A stretch of 64,000 bases of DNA. It comes from Ignavibacteriaceae bacterium. GTDB taxonomy: Bacteria > Bacteroidota > Ignavibacteria > Ignavibacteriales > Ignavibacteriaceae. Of the stretch, positions 17,763-27,056 are shown in pieces. The stretch covers positions 1 through 64,000 of the forward strand of contig JABWCL010000013.1 of NCBI GenBank assembly GCA_013360295.1. Direction: 5' to 3'. The notes beneath the pieces are model-generated. The model had not been told where the DNA came from, did no database searches, and saw only the letters and a program-made list of their open reading frames with translations. The position numbers and the translations under genes are program-made. Every line of letters starts with the position of its first letter. The first letter of the stretch is position 1.

Positions 17763-18477
17763 TTTCGTATCCGTTAATAAATTTGTAATTATTTTTAGCC
17801 AAGTAAGATATATATAATTACAAACATACTAAAGTGTTATATTTTATATATGGGAGGGAGTTGAATTGCGTCTACTTGAAAAAATTTTTGCAGAAGGTTC
17901 CCCGGGTCCATACCTGGATTATTTAGTTATCCGGATCTTTTTTTTCTCAGACATCTGCAAGTTCATCCCCCTCCAAATGCAGCAAAATGGTTTCAACCAT
18001 TTGCTGCCTCGCTCCTCCATCAATTGTGTAATCCGACGAAAAATAAACCGGCCATCAAAACATGCCGTTCCTCCGGAACTCTGATTTGCTGGCCGTTTCG
18101 TTGCTGCTGCTGCCGCTGCTACTAACATTTCGTACCTACGGTACTATTACCATTTAATTAGATTACGAGGTTGGTGCTCATATAGTTGGAAAATATCTGC
18201 GTCACAAATTTCATTTCGGTCCGCCGGCCAACTATTTTTCTGACCGTGAAGTAAATACGACCTGATGTGTTTGATGGAAATTGAACGGAAGGATCGGTGA
18301 CTCGTAAACAGTAGTGACTGAAGATTCGGTTTTCATTTCCGCCGTTTAATTTAGTATTATGGCAAGGCTGATAAAAGTGAGGGGGATTTGTGCAATAGAG
18401 CAGTGTTAATTAATTAAAATTTTGTTATATTTAGTTCAAATGTATTATAAGCTATAGTAATATTCTAAATAGAGTAA
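17763..18477. other. Gene-free stretch with inverted repeats
   Basis: 715 bases with no credible gene. It contains a long hairpin GCAGCAAAATGGTT / AACCATTTGCTGC (17979-18007, one bulged A). ATAGTTGG (18182-18189) and CCAACTAT (18238-18245) face each other across 48 bases, with five T's after the second arm. GTACC-TAC-GGTAC lies near 18133. Short open frames on both strands have no coding character. A small RNA gene is possible but not shown. Confidence 0.4.
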
Positions 18478-18873
18478 ATGGCATCCCAAGAGAAAAAATT
18501 ATACGAGACATTGTTCGTCGAGGATAATCAGGAAAACATGGAGGTAATATCGTACTTTGTTAAAAGTATTTGTAATGTTACCCCCGTATCTGATGGACCA
18601 TCCGCAATAGCCGCAGCTAAAGAAAAGCAGTTTGACCTCATCCTTATGGATATTAACCTGGGCCTCGGCATGAACGGAATGGAGGCAACCAGGCAGATCA
18701 GAAAACTTTCCGGTTATGAAAGCATCCCGATTATCGCTGTAACCGCCTATGCGATGGTTGGTGACAGGGAGATTTTTCTTAATGCCGGCTGTTCCCACTA
18801 TATCTCAAAACCCTTTACCAGGGCAGAACTTCTGGCGCTGATTGAATCAGTGTTTGCGGAACAGACTCAATAA
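18478..18873 (+). CDS. Single-domain response regulator (CheY-like receiver)
   Basis: 131 residues consisting only of a receiver domain. The acidic pair is Glu15-Asp16 (FVEDNQEN), the phospho-acceptor is Asp58 (LILMDINLG), the switch Thr is Thr89 (IIAVTAYAM), and the conserved Lys is Lys111 (YISKPF). The sequence around it (MNGMEATRQIR) is typical of receivers detached from hybrid kinases. It has no output domain, so it would act as a phosphate relay or by protein binding. No cognate kinase lies next to it. The ATG at 18478 has no clear Shine-Dalgarno sequence. A terminator follows 32 bases after the stop. Confidence 0.92.
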   Translation: MASQEKKLYETLFVEDNQENMEVISYFVKSICNVTPVSDGPSAIAAAKEKQFDLILMDINLGLGMNGMEATRQIRKLSGYESIPIIAVTAYAMVGDREIFLNAGCSHYISKPFTRAELLALIESVFAEQTQ

Positions 18874-18900
18874 ACTAAGATCATAAAAATTGAAAATACT

Positions 18901-18936
18901 CACAGAGCCGCTATAAAAGCGGCTTTCGTGTTTTTT
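18901..18936 (+). terminator. Intrinsic terminator
   Basis: AGCCGCT (18906-18912) pairs with AGCGGCT (18918-18924) around ATAAA. CAC/GTG can extend it after an internal loop, and six T's follow at about 18931-18936. Confidence 0.8.
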
Positions 18937-18988
18937 GGAAAAAAGGATTACGGGGAAGTAGTATTTCGATGGAAGAATAAACGATAAG

Positions 18989-19043
18989 ACGGGCGCGACC
19001 CGTCCGTATTGAAAATGGATTTTAGGGAGCCGGGCGCGATCCG
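18989..19043. repeat. Two copies of a small CGGGCGCGA hairpin
   Basis: ACGGG-CGCGA-CCCGT (18989-19003) and CGGG-CGCGA-TCCG (19031-19043) share the same loop, lie 42 bases apart and are followed by TC. They sit between the convergent receiver and accA genes and may form the accA 3' end. Confidence 0.5.
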
Positions 19044-19057
19044 TCTCTGCGAAGGGG

Positions 19058-20008
19058 TTATTCTACGTAGGCGCCCATCTTGCCGAATTTTTCGATCCTT
19101 GTTTCTACTAATTTATCCGGCTTAATTTTGATCAGTTGGCTCAGCTCTTCAGTAAGGGCTTTTTTTAACATTATCGCGGCTTCTTCGTGGTTCTTGTGCG
19201 CGCCTCCGAGTGGTTCGGGGATTATCCGGTCAATTATTTTAAGGTCGAGCAGATCTGATGAAGTTAGTTTCAAAGCCTCAGCAGCCTGTTCTTTATAATC
19301 CCAGCTTCGCCATAAGATGCTGGAACAGGACTCAGGACTGATTACCGAATACCAGGTGTTTTCGAGCATTAGTATCCTGTCACCCACGCCCATACCAAGA
19401 GCTCCGCCGCTGGCTCCTTCTCCAATAATAACAACGATGATCGGCACCTTCAGCTGGCTCATCTCCAGCAGGTTGCGAGCAATCGCTTCAGCCTGTCCCC
19501 GTTCTTCAGCTTCAAGTCCCGGATAAGCGCCGGGAGTATCAAGTAATGTGATCACGGGACGGTTGAATTTTTCTGCGAGTTTCATTAACCGCAGCGCTTT
19601 TCTGTAGCCTTCCGGATTGGGCATTCCGAAATTCCGGTAGATATTTGATTTTGTATCCCGCCCTTTCTGCTGCCCGATTATCATCACCTTATAATCATCA
19701 ATCCTCGCAAAACCGCCGACTACCGCCTTGTCATCCTTGAAAAGCCTGTCGCCGTGAAGCTCTATAAAATCCTGCGTCATTAGATAAATATAATCGAGCG
19801 AATAAGGCCTTTCAGGGTGGCGCGCAAGCTGTACGCGCTGCCATCTCGTCAGCCCTTTGTAAATGCTCTCTTTTAATTTTATAACTTTATCTTCGAGCAG
19901 TTTTATTTCATCGGTGAGATCGAAGTTACCTGAAACTTTGCGCATCTCCGCGAGCTTTTCTTCCAGTTCCACGACCGGTTTTTCAAATTCCAATATTGTC
20001 TTTGCCAT
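19058..20008 (-). CDS. accA: Acetyl-CoA carboxylase carboxyltransferase subunit alpha
   Basis: 316 residues, standard length. It carries the family features: N-terminal coiled region ([16 protein letters not shown]), [19 protein letters not shown], the oxyanion and CoA-binding stretch ([31 protein letters not shown]) and [11 protein letters not shown]. With the beta subunit it transfers CO2 from carboxybiotin to acetyl-CoA, the first step of fatty acid synthesis. The start overlaps the end of the upstream glycosyltransferase fusion gene by 26 bases on the same strand, so it is the last gene of the minus-strand polysaccharide operon. accD, accB and accC are not in this window. Confidence 0.97.
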   Translation of the reverse strand: MAKTILEFEKPVVELEEKLAEMRKVSGNFDLTDEIKLLEDKVIKLKESIYKGLTRWQRVQLARHPERPYSLDYIYLMTQDFIELHGDRLFKDDKAVVGGFARIDDYKVMIIGQQKGRDTKSNIYRNFGMPNPEGYRKALRLMKLAEKFNRPVITLLDTPGAYPGLEAEERGQAEAIARNLLEMSQLKVPIIVVIIGEGASGGALGMGVGDRILMLENTWYSVISPESCSSILWRSWDYKEQAAEALKLTSSDLLDLKIIDRIIPEPLGGAHKNHEEAAIMLKKALTEELSQLIKIKPDKLVETRIEKFGKMGAYVE

Positions 20009-21986
20009 AATCTTTAGTTATTATTTTATTTAAACTCTTACTTAAAATCTCGAGATCGAACCATAAGTTCTGGTTCCTCGCGTAAAAAATATCCAGTTTG
20101 GCTGAACCGTTTTCCTGCTGGTTTTCAATCAGCCACAGGCCGGTAATTCCCTTCCTGCCAAGGTAAAGCCCGGGGAACATATCCGGGTCTTTAGGGCCGA
20201 CAAAACTCATCTTCCCTCTGAGCACCGCGGGAGCGCCAAGTATGATATTACGTAGACCGCTTTCCCGCCTGCCGCGGGAGAGGGGCAAATATGCAAAAGG
20301 ATAGATAAATATCAAAATTAACAGAGCAAGCTTCTTGTCAAAGAATGACTTAACGAATCTGTTAAGAGGCAGGGAAATATTATAATGCAGGTCAATTAAC
20401 GGAATGTTATCGATCAGTGAAACTATTGATTTACCAACGATGAAATCAAGATTCTTTCCCGCTAATTTAAATTCGATATTCTCTTCCTGGCAGGAAGAGA
20501 CGAGAGACATCATCCCGTTATAGCTCAGGTATTCCGATGAAATTATCACTTCATCGATTCTGTGTTCCGATATTGTTTTTTTAATTGTCTCAACCGTTCC
20601 GATCACTTTTATACCGGAGATCTCACTGCCTACGTCTTTCATCGAAACGCTGATAAACCCCTCAATAGAATGAAGTGTCGTTACTTTTGAAGATAACTTC
20701 GAAGCGATCTCAAGCGCGGTGCTGTCTGTCCCCACAATGACCGAACGGATACGCCTGTTGGATTCGCTGTAAACCCCGTCCTTAAGCAGCATCTTCGCGA
20801 TGATCCTCCAGAACGTGAGGGAGGTGAATATAAGCGCGTAGGCGAGGAGCAGCACACCGCGGCTGTACGCGAAATCCCTGAAGAAGAATGTTACAAAGGA
20901 AAGAAGTACCAGGCTGATGATAACCGATCCGGTGTTCCTTAATATTGACAAGCTGTCCTTGCGGTAAACCCCAAGCAGGGCTGAGGAAGCAAGGTGCAGG
21001 GCAATAGGAATTGTATATACAATATCCGTGGCGAAATCGGGGAAGCCGCGCCACTCCCGGAAATTGGAATAAATATGACCGGCCGTAAAAAGTGAAAGAT
21101 TATAAAACAATCCATCGAGCAGCGCCGGGAAGATGATCATCCGTTTCTTCCAGGAGAACGCCATTGTCTTCCGCGCGATAATGGCGAACTTCAGGATAAA
21201 ATGTACGAGGAATGATCCGGGGATATTCTTCTCCACGAAAAGGTGCATCGCGTTATAAAATATCTCAGTCTCATTGATTGAACTCTTCTTTGTGCTTTCC
21301 CCTTTATAATGAATGATCTTGGTTGAGTGGACATAAAAAACCTTATAGCCGGCTTTCTGAACCCGGTAACACCAGTCAAGGTCTTCGCCGTACATAAAGA
21401 AGCGTTCATCAAGCCCGCCTACCTTCTCGTAAACTTTTCTCGGCATCATCATAAAAGACCCTGAAACGGCATCCACTTCATATGTTTGGTCTTCGTCGAG
21501 GTATGTAAGGTTGTATTGCGCGAAGAGCCTGCTTTTGGGGAATAGTGTGCTGAGGCCGGTAACTTTACAGAATGAAACCCAGGGGCCGGGGAAACTGCGC
21601 CGGCAGGCAAGCTGAAGCGTACCGTCGGGATTTAGTATCTTACACCCTGCGAGTCCCGCCGCGGGATTAGAACGGAAAAAACCGAGCATTACCCTTAGAG
21701 TATCTTCGCTAAGCAGGGTATCGGGATTCAGGAGAAGAAGGTATTCTCCGGTTGCTTCGCGCAGGCCGATATTGTTTGCCTTGCTGAAACCGAGATTATT
21801 TTCAAGCGGGATTAATTTAATTTCCGGGAAGTCGCGTCTCAAAGATTCCACGCTGCCGTCTGAAGAAGCGTTATCAACTATGATCACTTCGTAGTCTATT
21901 CCTTCGCCGGCTTTTTTCAGCGAAGGAAGCAGATTATAGATAAACTCTCTTACATTGTAGTTTACTATAATTATTGAGAGATCCAT
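19983..21986 (-). CDS. GT2 glycosyltransferase fused to a degenerate phosphoglycosyl transferase-like region
   Basis: 667 residues. The first 270 or so form a GT2 enzyme of the rhamnosyltransferase kind: [29 protein letters not shown] and [16 protein letters not shown]. Several membrane helices follow (about 275-425), then a Rossmann-like segment ([18 protein letters not shown]). The C-terminal part recalls bacterial sugar transferases ([43 protein letters not shown]). However, the KFRSM and DELPQ motifs intact in the neighbour at 22765-24168 are absent. The second half therefore probably has no initiating-transferase activity. The gene overlaps accA by 26 bases and lies 27 bases after the DPM1-like gene. 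Confidence 0.82.
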   Translation of the reverse strand: MDLSIIIVNYNVREFIYNLLPSLKKAGEGIDYEVIIVDNASSDGSVESLRRDFPEIKLIPLENNLGFSKANNIGLREATGEYLLLLNPDTLLSEDTLRVMLGFFRSNPAAGLAGCKILNPDGTLQLACRRSFPGPWVSFCKVTGLSTLFPKSRLFAQYNLTYLDEDQTYEVDAVSGSFMMMPRKVYEKVGGLDERFFMYGEDLDWCYRVQKAGYKVFYVHSTKIIHYKGESTKKSSINETEIFYNAMHLFVEKNIPGSFLVHFILKFAIIARKTMAFSWKKRMIIFPALLDGLFYNLSLFTAGHIYSNFREWRGFPDFATDIVYTIPIALHLASSALLGVYRKDSLSILRNTGSVIISLVLLSFVTFFFRDFAYSRGVLLLAYALIFTSLTFWRIIAKMLLKDGVYSESNRRIRSVIVGTDSTALEIASKLSSKVTTLHSIEGFISVSMKDVGSEISGIKVIGTVETIKKTISEHRIDEVIISSEYLSYNGMMSLVSSCQEENIEFKLAGKNLDFIVGKSIVSLIDNIPLIDLHYNISLPLNRFVKSFFDKKLALLILIFIYPFAYLPLSRGRRESGLRNIILGAPAVLRGKMSFVGPKDPDMFPGLYLGRKGITGLWLIENQQENGSAKLDIFYARNQNLWFDLEILSKSLNKIITKDYGKDNIGI

Positions 21987-22013
21987 AGTAATTCTGAAGG
22001 ATTCTGAAGCGGA

Positions 22014-22736
22014 TTACAGTTCGCCGAAAGCGGAACTTAATCTGAGTTTCCAGACGAGAATAGCTGCTTCTTTAACGATCTTCTTTGACATTTTTGATGT
22101 GCCCATTGCACGGTCATAGAAGATGATGGGAATTTCCTTTATTCTGTATCCTTTTTTCCAGGTTTTAAAATTCATTTCAATCTGAAAAGCGTATCCGTTC
22201 GAGCGGATATTATCAAGGTCTATGCTTTCAAGTACTTTTCTCCTGAAGCACTTGAACCCTCCGGTAGAATCCGATATCGGCATACCGGTTATGAAACGTG
22301 TATATTTATTCGCGAAAAAGCTAAGGAGTAATCGCTGCATAGGCCAGTTAATAACGTTTACCCCCGTGAGATAGCGGCTGCCTATAACTAGGTCGGCATC
22401 TTTGATCATATTGAGGAAGTTGCCGATCTCTTTCGGGTCGTGTGAAAAGTCGGCATCCATTTCAAAAATAAAATCATAACCCTTTTCGATACAATACTTG
22501 AAGCCGGCGCAATATGCTGTGCCAAGCCCGGATTTTTTTTCTCTTTTCAGAAGATGGATACGATTATCCTTTTCACCCATTTCCTGAACCATCTTCCAGG
22601 TACCGTCGGGAGAATTGTCATCCACGATAAGAATTTCAAGGTTTTCAGGATACATTTGGAGAATCTCGGGAATAAGTTTACCGATATTCTCTGCTTCGTT
22701 GTATGTCGGGATTATTATTATTGCTCTTTCGTTCAT
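22014..22736 (-). CDS. Polyprenol-phosphate glycosyltransferase (DPM1-like GT2)
   Basis: 240 residues of a GT2 family protein of the dolichol/polyprenol-phosphate mannose synthase type. Visible motifs are IIIPTYNEAENI at the start, the VDDNSPDGT nucleotide-binding stretch, EMDADFSHDPKEI with the metal-binding Asp residues, and GGFKCFRRKVLE. The enzyme moves a sugar from an NDP-sugar to a polyprenyl phosphate on the inner membrane face. The lipid-linked sugar could feed the GT39-like protein encoded divergently at 25478. The sugar is not deducible. Gaps of 27-28 bases to both neighbours indicate an operon. Confidence 0.9.
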   Translation of the reverse strand: MNERAIIIIPTYNEAENIGKLIPEILQMYPENLEILIVDDNSPDGTWKMVQEMGEKDNRIHLLKREKKSGLGTAYCAGFKYCIEKGYDFIFEMDADFSHDPKEIGNFLNMIKDADLVIGSRYLTGVNVINWPMQRLLLSFFANKYTRFITGMPISDSTGGFKCFRRKVLESIDLDNIRSNGYAFQIEMNFKTWKKGYRIKEIPIIFYDRAMGTSKMSKKIVKEAAILVWKLRLSSAFGEL

Positions 22737-22764
22737 CGCTTAATTAATAAGGTTATTGATGTTG

Positions 22765-24168
22765 TCAGTCAAAATGGCCTTTTCCAAAAATTACCACAAA
22801 AACAGTTCTTAACAAAATTTTCATATCCATTCGTATAGACATGTTCTCTATATAGAAAAGGTCATATTTTAATTTCATTTTCACGTCTTCGACGCTTTCG
22901 TCATACTTATGTTTTACCTGCGCCCAGCCCGTTACACCGGGTTTAACCCGGAGTCTGCGTTTATAATAAGGAATCTCTTCCGAGAGTTTCTCTACAAAGA
23001 AGGGGCGCTCGGGGCGCGGTCCGATCAGGCTCATCTCTCCCTTTAAGACGTTTATCATCTGGGGAAGTTCATCCACCCTGATCTTCCTGAGAAATCCGCC
23101 TACCGCGGTGACCCTTGGGTCATTTTTCACTGACCACACCGGACCAGTATGTTTTTCAGCGTCAACATACATAGAACGGAATTTGATAATTCTGAATGGC
23201 TTTCCATTCAGGCCGCAGCGCTCCTGCATATAAAACACGGGGCCCGGGCTGTTAATCTTTATCGCGATCGCGGCGAGTAGGATAATCGGAGAAGTGACAA
23301 TAAGTATAAGGAACGAGATCACAATATCCACGACGCGTTTCAGGCTTTTTTCCCATTCGGGCATAATCACCGGGTGTATGTCAATGAGAGGAAATCCGTA
23401 AAGCTGTGCCGTCCGCGCCTGCCCGCTGAGTATCTCGTAGAGATCAGGTACAATTTTTAAGCCCACGTTCACATTCTCGCAATCGGAGATAAGTTTAATC
23501 AGCAGGTCCTCGTCGTGCCTTTCAAGGGCGATTACAACTTCACTGATATCATTCTGCTTTATAATATTAATAAGATCCCTGTGGCTGCCAAGAACGGGGA
23601 TTCCGCTGAATTCTATTTCGCTGCCGCCGTTAATCGCGACAAATCCCTTTACATCTATTCCAAGCGCCCTGTGAGATTTTATGTCTTCGTAAATCTTCCC
23701 CCCTTTTTCGTTAATTCCTATTATCACCGCGTTCTTTCTTCCGTAACCCCTTACAAGAAGGCTTCGCTGAATGCTCCTGATTATCAGCCTTCCGCCTGAA
23801 ACAAAAGAGAAGAAGAGCGCCCAGTACATAACAATGAACATCCGTCCGTCATACTGAACTCCCGCGGAGTAATCGTCAATAAATATCAGGAAGAAGAGGA
23901 TAAATATTCCGACAAAAGACGCCTTGAATATTTTAGATACTTCATCAAACCTGGAGAGGGCAAACCACGACTTATATAAACCGACAAACGTAAAAATCAC
24001 GAACCAGTAAAAGAAGATCACGAGCATCGGCAGGAGAAAATCGGGCATATAAATAATATCGAACCACCCCGTCTCAACCCGCAGAATAAAGAAAACAATA
24101 TACGCAAGGTTTACCGCGAGAAAGTCGGTGAAGAAGAGGAAGTATTTTTGACTGGAAGTGGTTATCAC
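22765..24168 (-). CDS. Undecaprenyl-phosphate sugar phosphotransferase (WcaJ/WbaP-like)
   Basis: 467 residues in the polyprenyl glycosylphosphotransferase family. Four N-terminal membrane helices (about 5-115) precede a CoA-binding-like Rossmann region (AVIIGINEKGGKIYEDI), a membrane re-entrant helix, and the catalytic sugar transferase domain: ERCGLNGKPFRIIKFRSM, RKIRVDELPQMINVLKGEMS, IGPRPERPFF and KPGVTGWAQV. It places the first sugar phosphate on undecaprenyl phosphate and so starts the repeat unit. The GTG at 24168 is chosen because it overlaps the upstream TGA in a GTGA arrangement and a GGGAGG lies a few bases before it; an ATG at 24183 is the alternative. Stop-to-start gap to the next gene is 28 bases. 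Confidence 0.93.
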   Translation of the reverse strand: MITTSSQKYFLFFTDFLAVNLAYIVFFILRVETGWFDIIYMPDFLLPMLVIFFYWFVIFTFVGLYKSWFALSRFDEVSKIFKASFVGIFILFFLIFIDDYSAGVQYDGRMFIVMYWALFFSFVSGGRLIIRSIQRSLLVRGYGRKNAVIIGINEKGGKIYEDIKSHRALGIDVKGFVAINGGSEIEFSGIPVLGSHRDLINIIKQNDISEVVIALERHDEDLLIKLISDCENVNVGLKIVPDLYEILSGQARTAQLYGFPLIDIHPVIMPEWEKSLKRVVDIVISFLILIVTSPIILLAAIAIKINSPGPVFYMQERCGLNGKPFRIIKFRSMYVDAEKHTGPVWSVKNDPRVTAVGGFLRKIRVDELPQMINVLKGEMSLIGPRPERPFFVEKLSEEIPYYKRRLRVKPGVTGWAQVKHKYDESVEDVKMKLKYDLFYIENMSIRMDMKILLRTVFVVIFGKGHFD

Positions 24169-25349
24169 CGCTTTGCCTCCCATAGTTCCTTATATAACCT
24201 GATAGTCTGATCTACCATTGTAGCATCATCAAACATACCACCGATCATTTCTTTACCGGCTTTTCCAAATCTTTTGACTTTATCCCGGTCAGCAACCAGT
24301 TCTCTGATCCTTGAAGCAAGCTGGGCTACATTTTCAGGTTCAATGAGAAATCCGTTTACTCCGTCTTTTACAACTTCCGGAGCGCCGTCAAGGTTAAAAA
24401 CGATTACAGGCTTTTCGAGCACAATAGCCTGTGGCAGCACTCTTGCAAGCCCTTCTAAAAGGGAAGTATGCACAAGTACATCGGATGCATTCAGATAAGA
24501 AGGTATCTTCTCCGGAGAAATTAAACCGGTGAATATTACCGAATCGTGCATTCCGTTTTCATCCACGTACTGTTTAAGCTCAGACTCGATTTCTCCGTTG
24601 CCTATCAATAGGGTTTTTAACTTTAGATTTTCACTCCTAAGAATCGAAAGCGCTTCCAGAAGGTACCGGTGGCCTTTTAACGGGGAGAGGCGTGCTGCTT
24701 TTGCCAGTACCAGCGTATCATCATAAATGCCCAAAGAACTTCTCAGATCTTTGCGTTCACGCTCATCGGGTGTAAAAGATTCAGTATCAAACGCGCTCCT
24801 TATAAGGTGATAATGTTCGCGCTTCCTTATACCGTAACCAAGCATTGTTTCAATTATGGTTGAGGAAACAGCCACAAGGCCGTCACAAAAATGGGATGTG
24901 ATCTTCTCGACAAAAATAAAAAAGTACTTTACAAGGGGTTTTTGATAACGATGAAAAGGGAGACCGTGGACGGTATGCACAACCACCTTCGCTCCGGCGA
25001 GCCGGGCGGCAATTCTGCCAACTACACCGGCTTTGGAACTGTGAGTATGGACGATATCATAATTTCCCTGCCTTATGAACCGGATAAGTTTATAAATGCA
25101 AACCAGGTCCTGGATGATTTTAATCTCCCTCTTTACATAAGGAAGAGTAAAAACATTCAAGCCAAGATTGGCTGCCTCCTCATACATACTTCCTTCGGAA
25201 GCAATATTCGGTCCGGTTGCAATATCCACCCTGAATCCCTCGCTTTTGAGTCCGGCAGCCAGGGAGACGACAGTCTCGGTTGCGCCGCCGATGCTGAAAA
25301 GAGTGATTAATTCAAGGATTTTTAAGTCTTTTATTGATTTTTCGTCCAA
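24165..25349 (-). CDS. GT4-family glycosyltransferase
   Basis: 394 residues in the GT-B fold. The N-terminal half carries the GGATETVVSLAAGL glycine loop and DIVHTHSSKAGVVGRIAA. The C-terminal donor-binding half has AARLSPLKGHRYLLEAL, then SLLEGLARVLPQAIVLEKPV, which holds the Glu of the EX7E-type motif. It is a retaining enzyme that adds a sugar to the growing lipid-linked glycan at the cytoplasmic face. First gene of the minus-strand operon, divergent from 25478. The TTG start lacks a clear Shine-Dalgarno sequence, so the exact N-terminus is uncertain. Confidence 0.9.
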   Translation of the reverse strand: MDEKSIKDLKILELITLFSIGGATETVVSLAAGLKSEGFRVDIATGPNIASEGSMYEEAANLGLNVFTLPYVKREIKIIQDLVCIYKLIRFIRQGNYDIVHTHSSKAGVVGRIAARLAGAKVVVHTVHGLPFHRYQKPLVKYFFIFVEKITSHFCDGLVAVSSTIIETMLGYGIRKREHYHLIRSAFDTESFTPDERERKDLRSSLGIYDDTLVLAKAARLSPLKGHRYLLEALSILRSENLKLKTLLIGNGEIESELKQYVDENGMHDSVIFTGLISPEKIPSYLNASDVLVHTSLLEGLARVLPQAIVLEKPVIVFNLDGAPEVVKDGVNGFLIEPENVAQLASRIRELVADRDKVKRFGKAGKEMIGGMFDDATMVDQTIRLYKELWEAKR

Positions 25350-25477
25350 AATGACCGATTATTATAAATAATGCAATCTTAAAGATATAAAAAAGACCAA
25401 AACTTTTAAGCATAATAAAAAAGTCCGCTTTTTTGTAATGCCTGACGCTAAAATTAATAGGTTTTGTATATTTGGAA

Positions 25478-26680
25478 ATGACTGAATTCAAGCGGATTGT
25501 TATTATTGCGGTTTCTCTGAGAATTATTGCAGGGTTATTTCTTCCGGGAATAGAGATGGATTATTACTGGGAATACGGTGAAATTGCGAAGAATCTCATC
25601 AACGGGAAGGGATACAGTTTATTGTATGTTGAGGGAGACAAAATAGCTCATCACTTCAAATCAGAAGCCTCGCCCTATCCCTCAGCGTATATGCCACCTG
25701 GTTATGTATTGTTTCTTTTCCCTTTTATGTATCTCCCTGACATTTTACTCCGGAATATACTAATCTACTCGGTCCAAATTATTGCTTCGGTATTAGTACT
25801 CTTTATGGTATACCGGATATCAGAGAGATTTTTTGGAATTAGGGCAGCTTTAATTTCCGGGTTAATTTATGCAGTAACACCAGAGTTTATCGTGGGTTCT
25901 CTCTCATTTACTCCGACTGTTTTTTATCAGCTTCTGTCGCTTATGGTGCTGTACCTCCTGTTATTTCCGGGGGAAGTTAAGCTTTTAGAGTTGAAAACCG
26001 CAGGATTGCTTTCTCTTCTCATATTCTTTCGATCAGAAACAATATTGTTTCTCGGTGGTATTTTAAGTGTATTCCTGGTTCGTAAAAAATTTAAACCATT
26101 CTTCATCATTTTATGTACAGTAGTATTATTCCTGTTACCCTGGAGCGTAAGGAATTATCAAAAATTTAATGAAATAATACCGCTGACAACCAGTTACGGA
26201 CTTAATTTATACAGGGGGAATAATTCTGCTGAGATGGGTTATTGGGGAAATCCCTTGTTGTTAAAGGAGATAAGAAGTTATAAGGGGGATGATTTTGAAG
26301 TAAAGATGAGTCGCGTTTATGTCCGTGAGGTCGAGGAATTTTTCAGTCAAAATACTTCCGGTGCAATTCTGAATCTTGGGGCGAAGTTTTTTTATTTCTG
26401 GGTCTATTATCCCAACTACGGAAGGGCTAACAATATTTTTTACCTGGTACCGGGTATGTTAATTCTGTACCTGTTTTTATACGGAATAATCAGCGCGGCA
26501 GACAGAAAAAAATATATCTGGTTTTACCTTTTCTTTGCAGTTTCAACGGCAGTGGCTGTAATTTTCGTTCCTCTCCCCAGGTATCAGACTATGATGAAAA
26601 CAGCCATGTTGCCTTTCTGCGGATTTGCAGCACATTCCATCCTGGTGCTGGTGACGCTCAAATTCAATCGACGTTCCTGA
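25478..26680 (+). CDS. GT39-like membrane glycosyltransferase
   Basis: 400 residues, mostly hydrophobic, with about ten membrane helices. The first periplasmic loop has PGIEMDYYWEYGEIAKNLINGKGY, shown here only by its short motifs DYYWEYGEIA and GKGYS. This is the acidic, aromatic loop typical of PMT_2/ArnT-like enzymes (GT39/GT83 type). Those enzymes use polyprenyl-phosphate sugars on the periplasmic side to modify glycans, lipids or proteins. The DPM1-like neighbour could supply the donor. The ATG at 25478 is preferred to TTG at 25472. Divergent from the minus-strand operon and separated by 376 bases from the next gene. Confidence 0.78.
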   Translation: MTEFKRIVIIAVSLRIIAGLFLPGIEMDYYWEYGEIAKNLINGKGYSLLYVEGDKIAHHFKSEASPYPSAYMPPGYVLFLFPFMYLPDILLRNILIYSVQIIASVLVLFMVYRISERFFGIRAALISGLIYAVTPEFIVGSLSFTPTVFYQLLSLMVLYLLLFPGEVKLLELKTAGLLSLLIFFRSETILFLGGILSVFLVRKKFKPFFIILCTVVLFLLPWSVRNYQKFNEIIPLTTSYGLNLYRGNNSAEMGYWGNPLLLKEIRSYKGDDFEVKMSRVYVREVEEFFSQNTSGAILNLGAKFFYFWVYYPNYGRANNIFYLVPGMLILYLFLYGIISAADRKKYIWFYLFFAVSTAVAVIFVPLPRYQTMMKTAMLPFCGFAAHSILVLVTLKFNRRS

Positions 26681-26720
26681 GACGGGAAAAATCATTTCTG
26701 ACTTCATATTGATCCCATTT

Positions 26721-26745
26721 GGAGTGCCCTTTATAAAGGGACTCC
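26721..26745. terminator. Hairpin after the GT39-like gene
   Basis: GGAGT(g)CCCTTT pairs with AAAGGGACTCC with one bulged G. There is no T-run, so it may be a weak terminator. The remaining gap to 27056 shows an AT-rich leader with AGTTCTG...AGAACAG (about 27005-27028) and no gene. Confidence 0.45.
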
Positions 26746-27056
26746 GCTCAGTCATTTCCTGGCAATGGTTTGATGTGCCTTATATTTCCCAATTTTGTTA
26801 CGAACCTGCTCTTTACAAAATTTTCCTTAAATTAGTAGGTTTAATTGATCGTCTTTCAGCCAGGGCGGGAAAATGTTAAATTAAAAGCTTTTTTACCGAT
26901 TGTACATCCTGCAATATGTCGACTAACTACAGTATGGTTTGACGCAGGTGGAGAGAAATGCTTTTGTGGAACGATTAGTTGCCTGACAGAATATTATATC
27001 ACAGAGTTCTGTTTTTCATAAGAACAGTTACATTTTAACAATTATTAAGGATCAGA

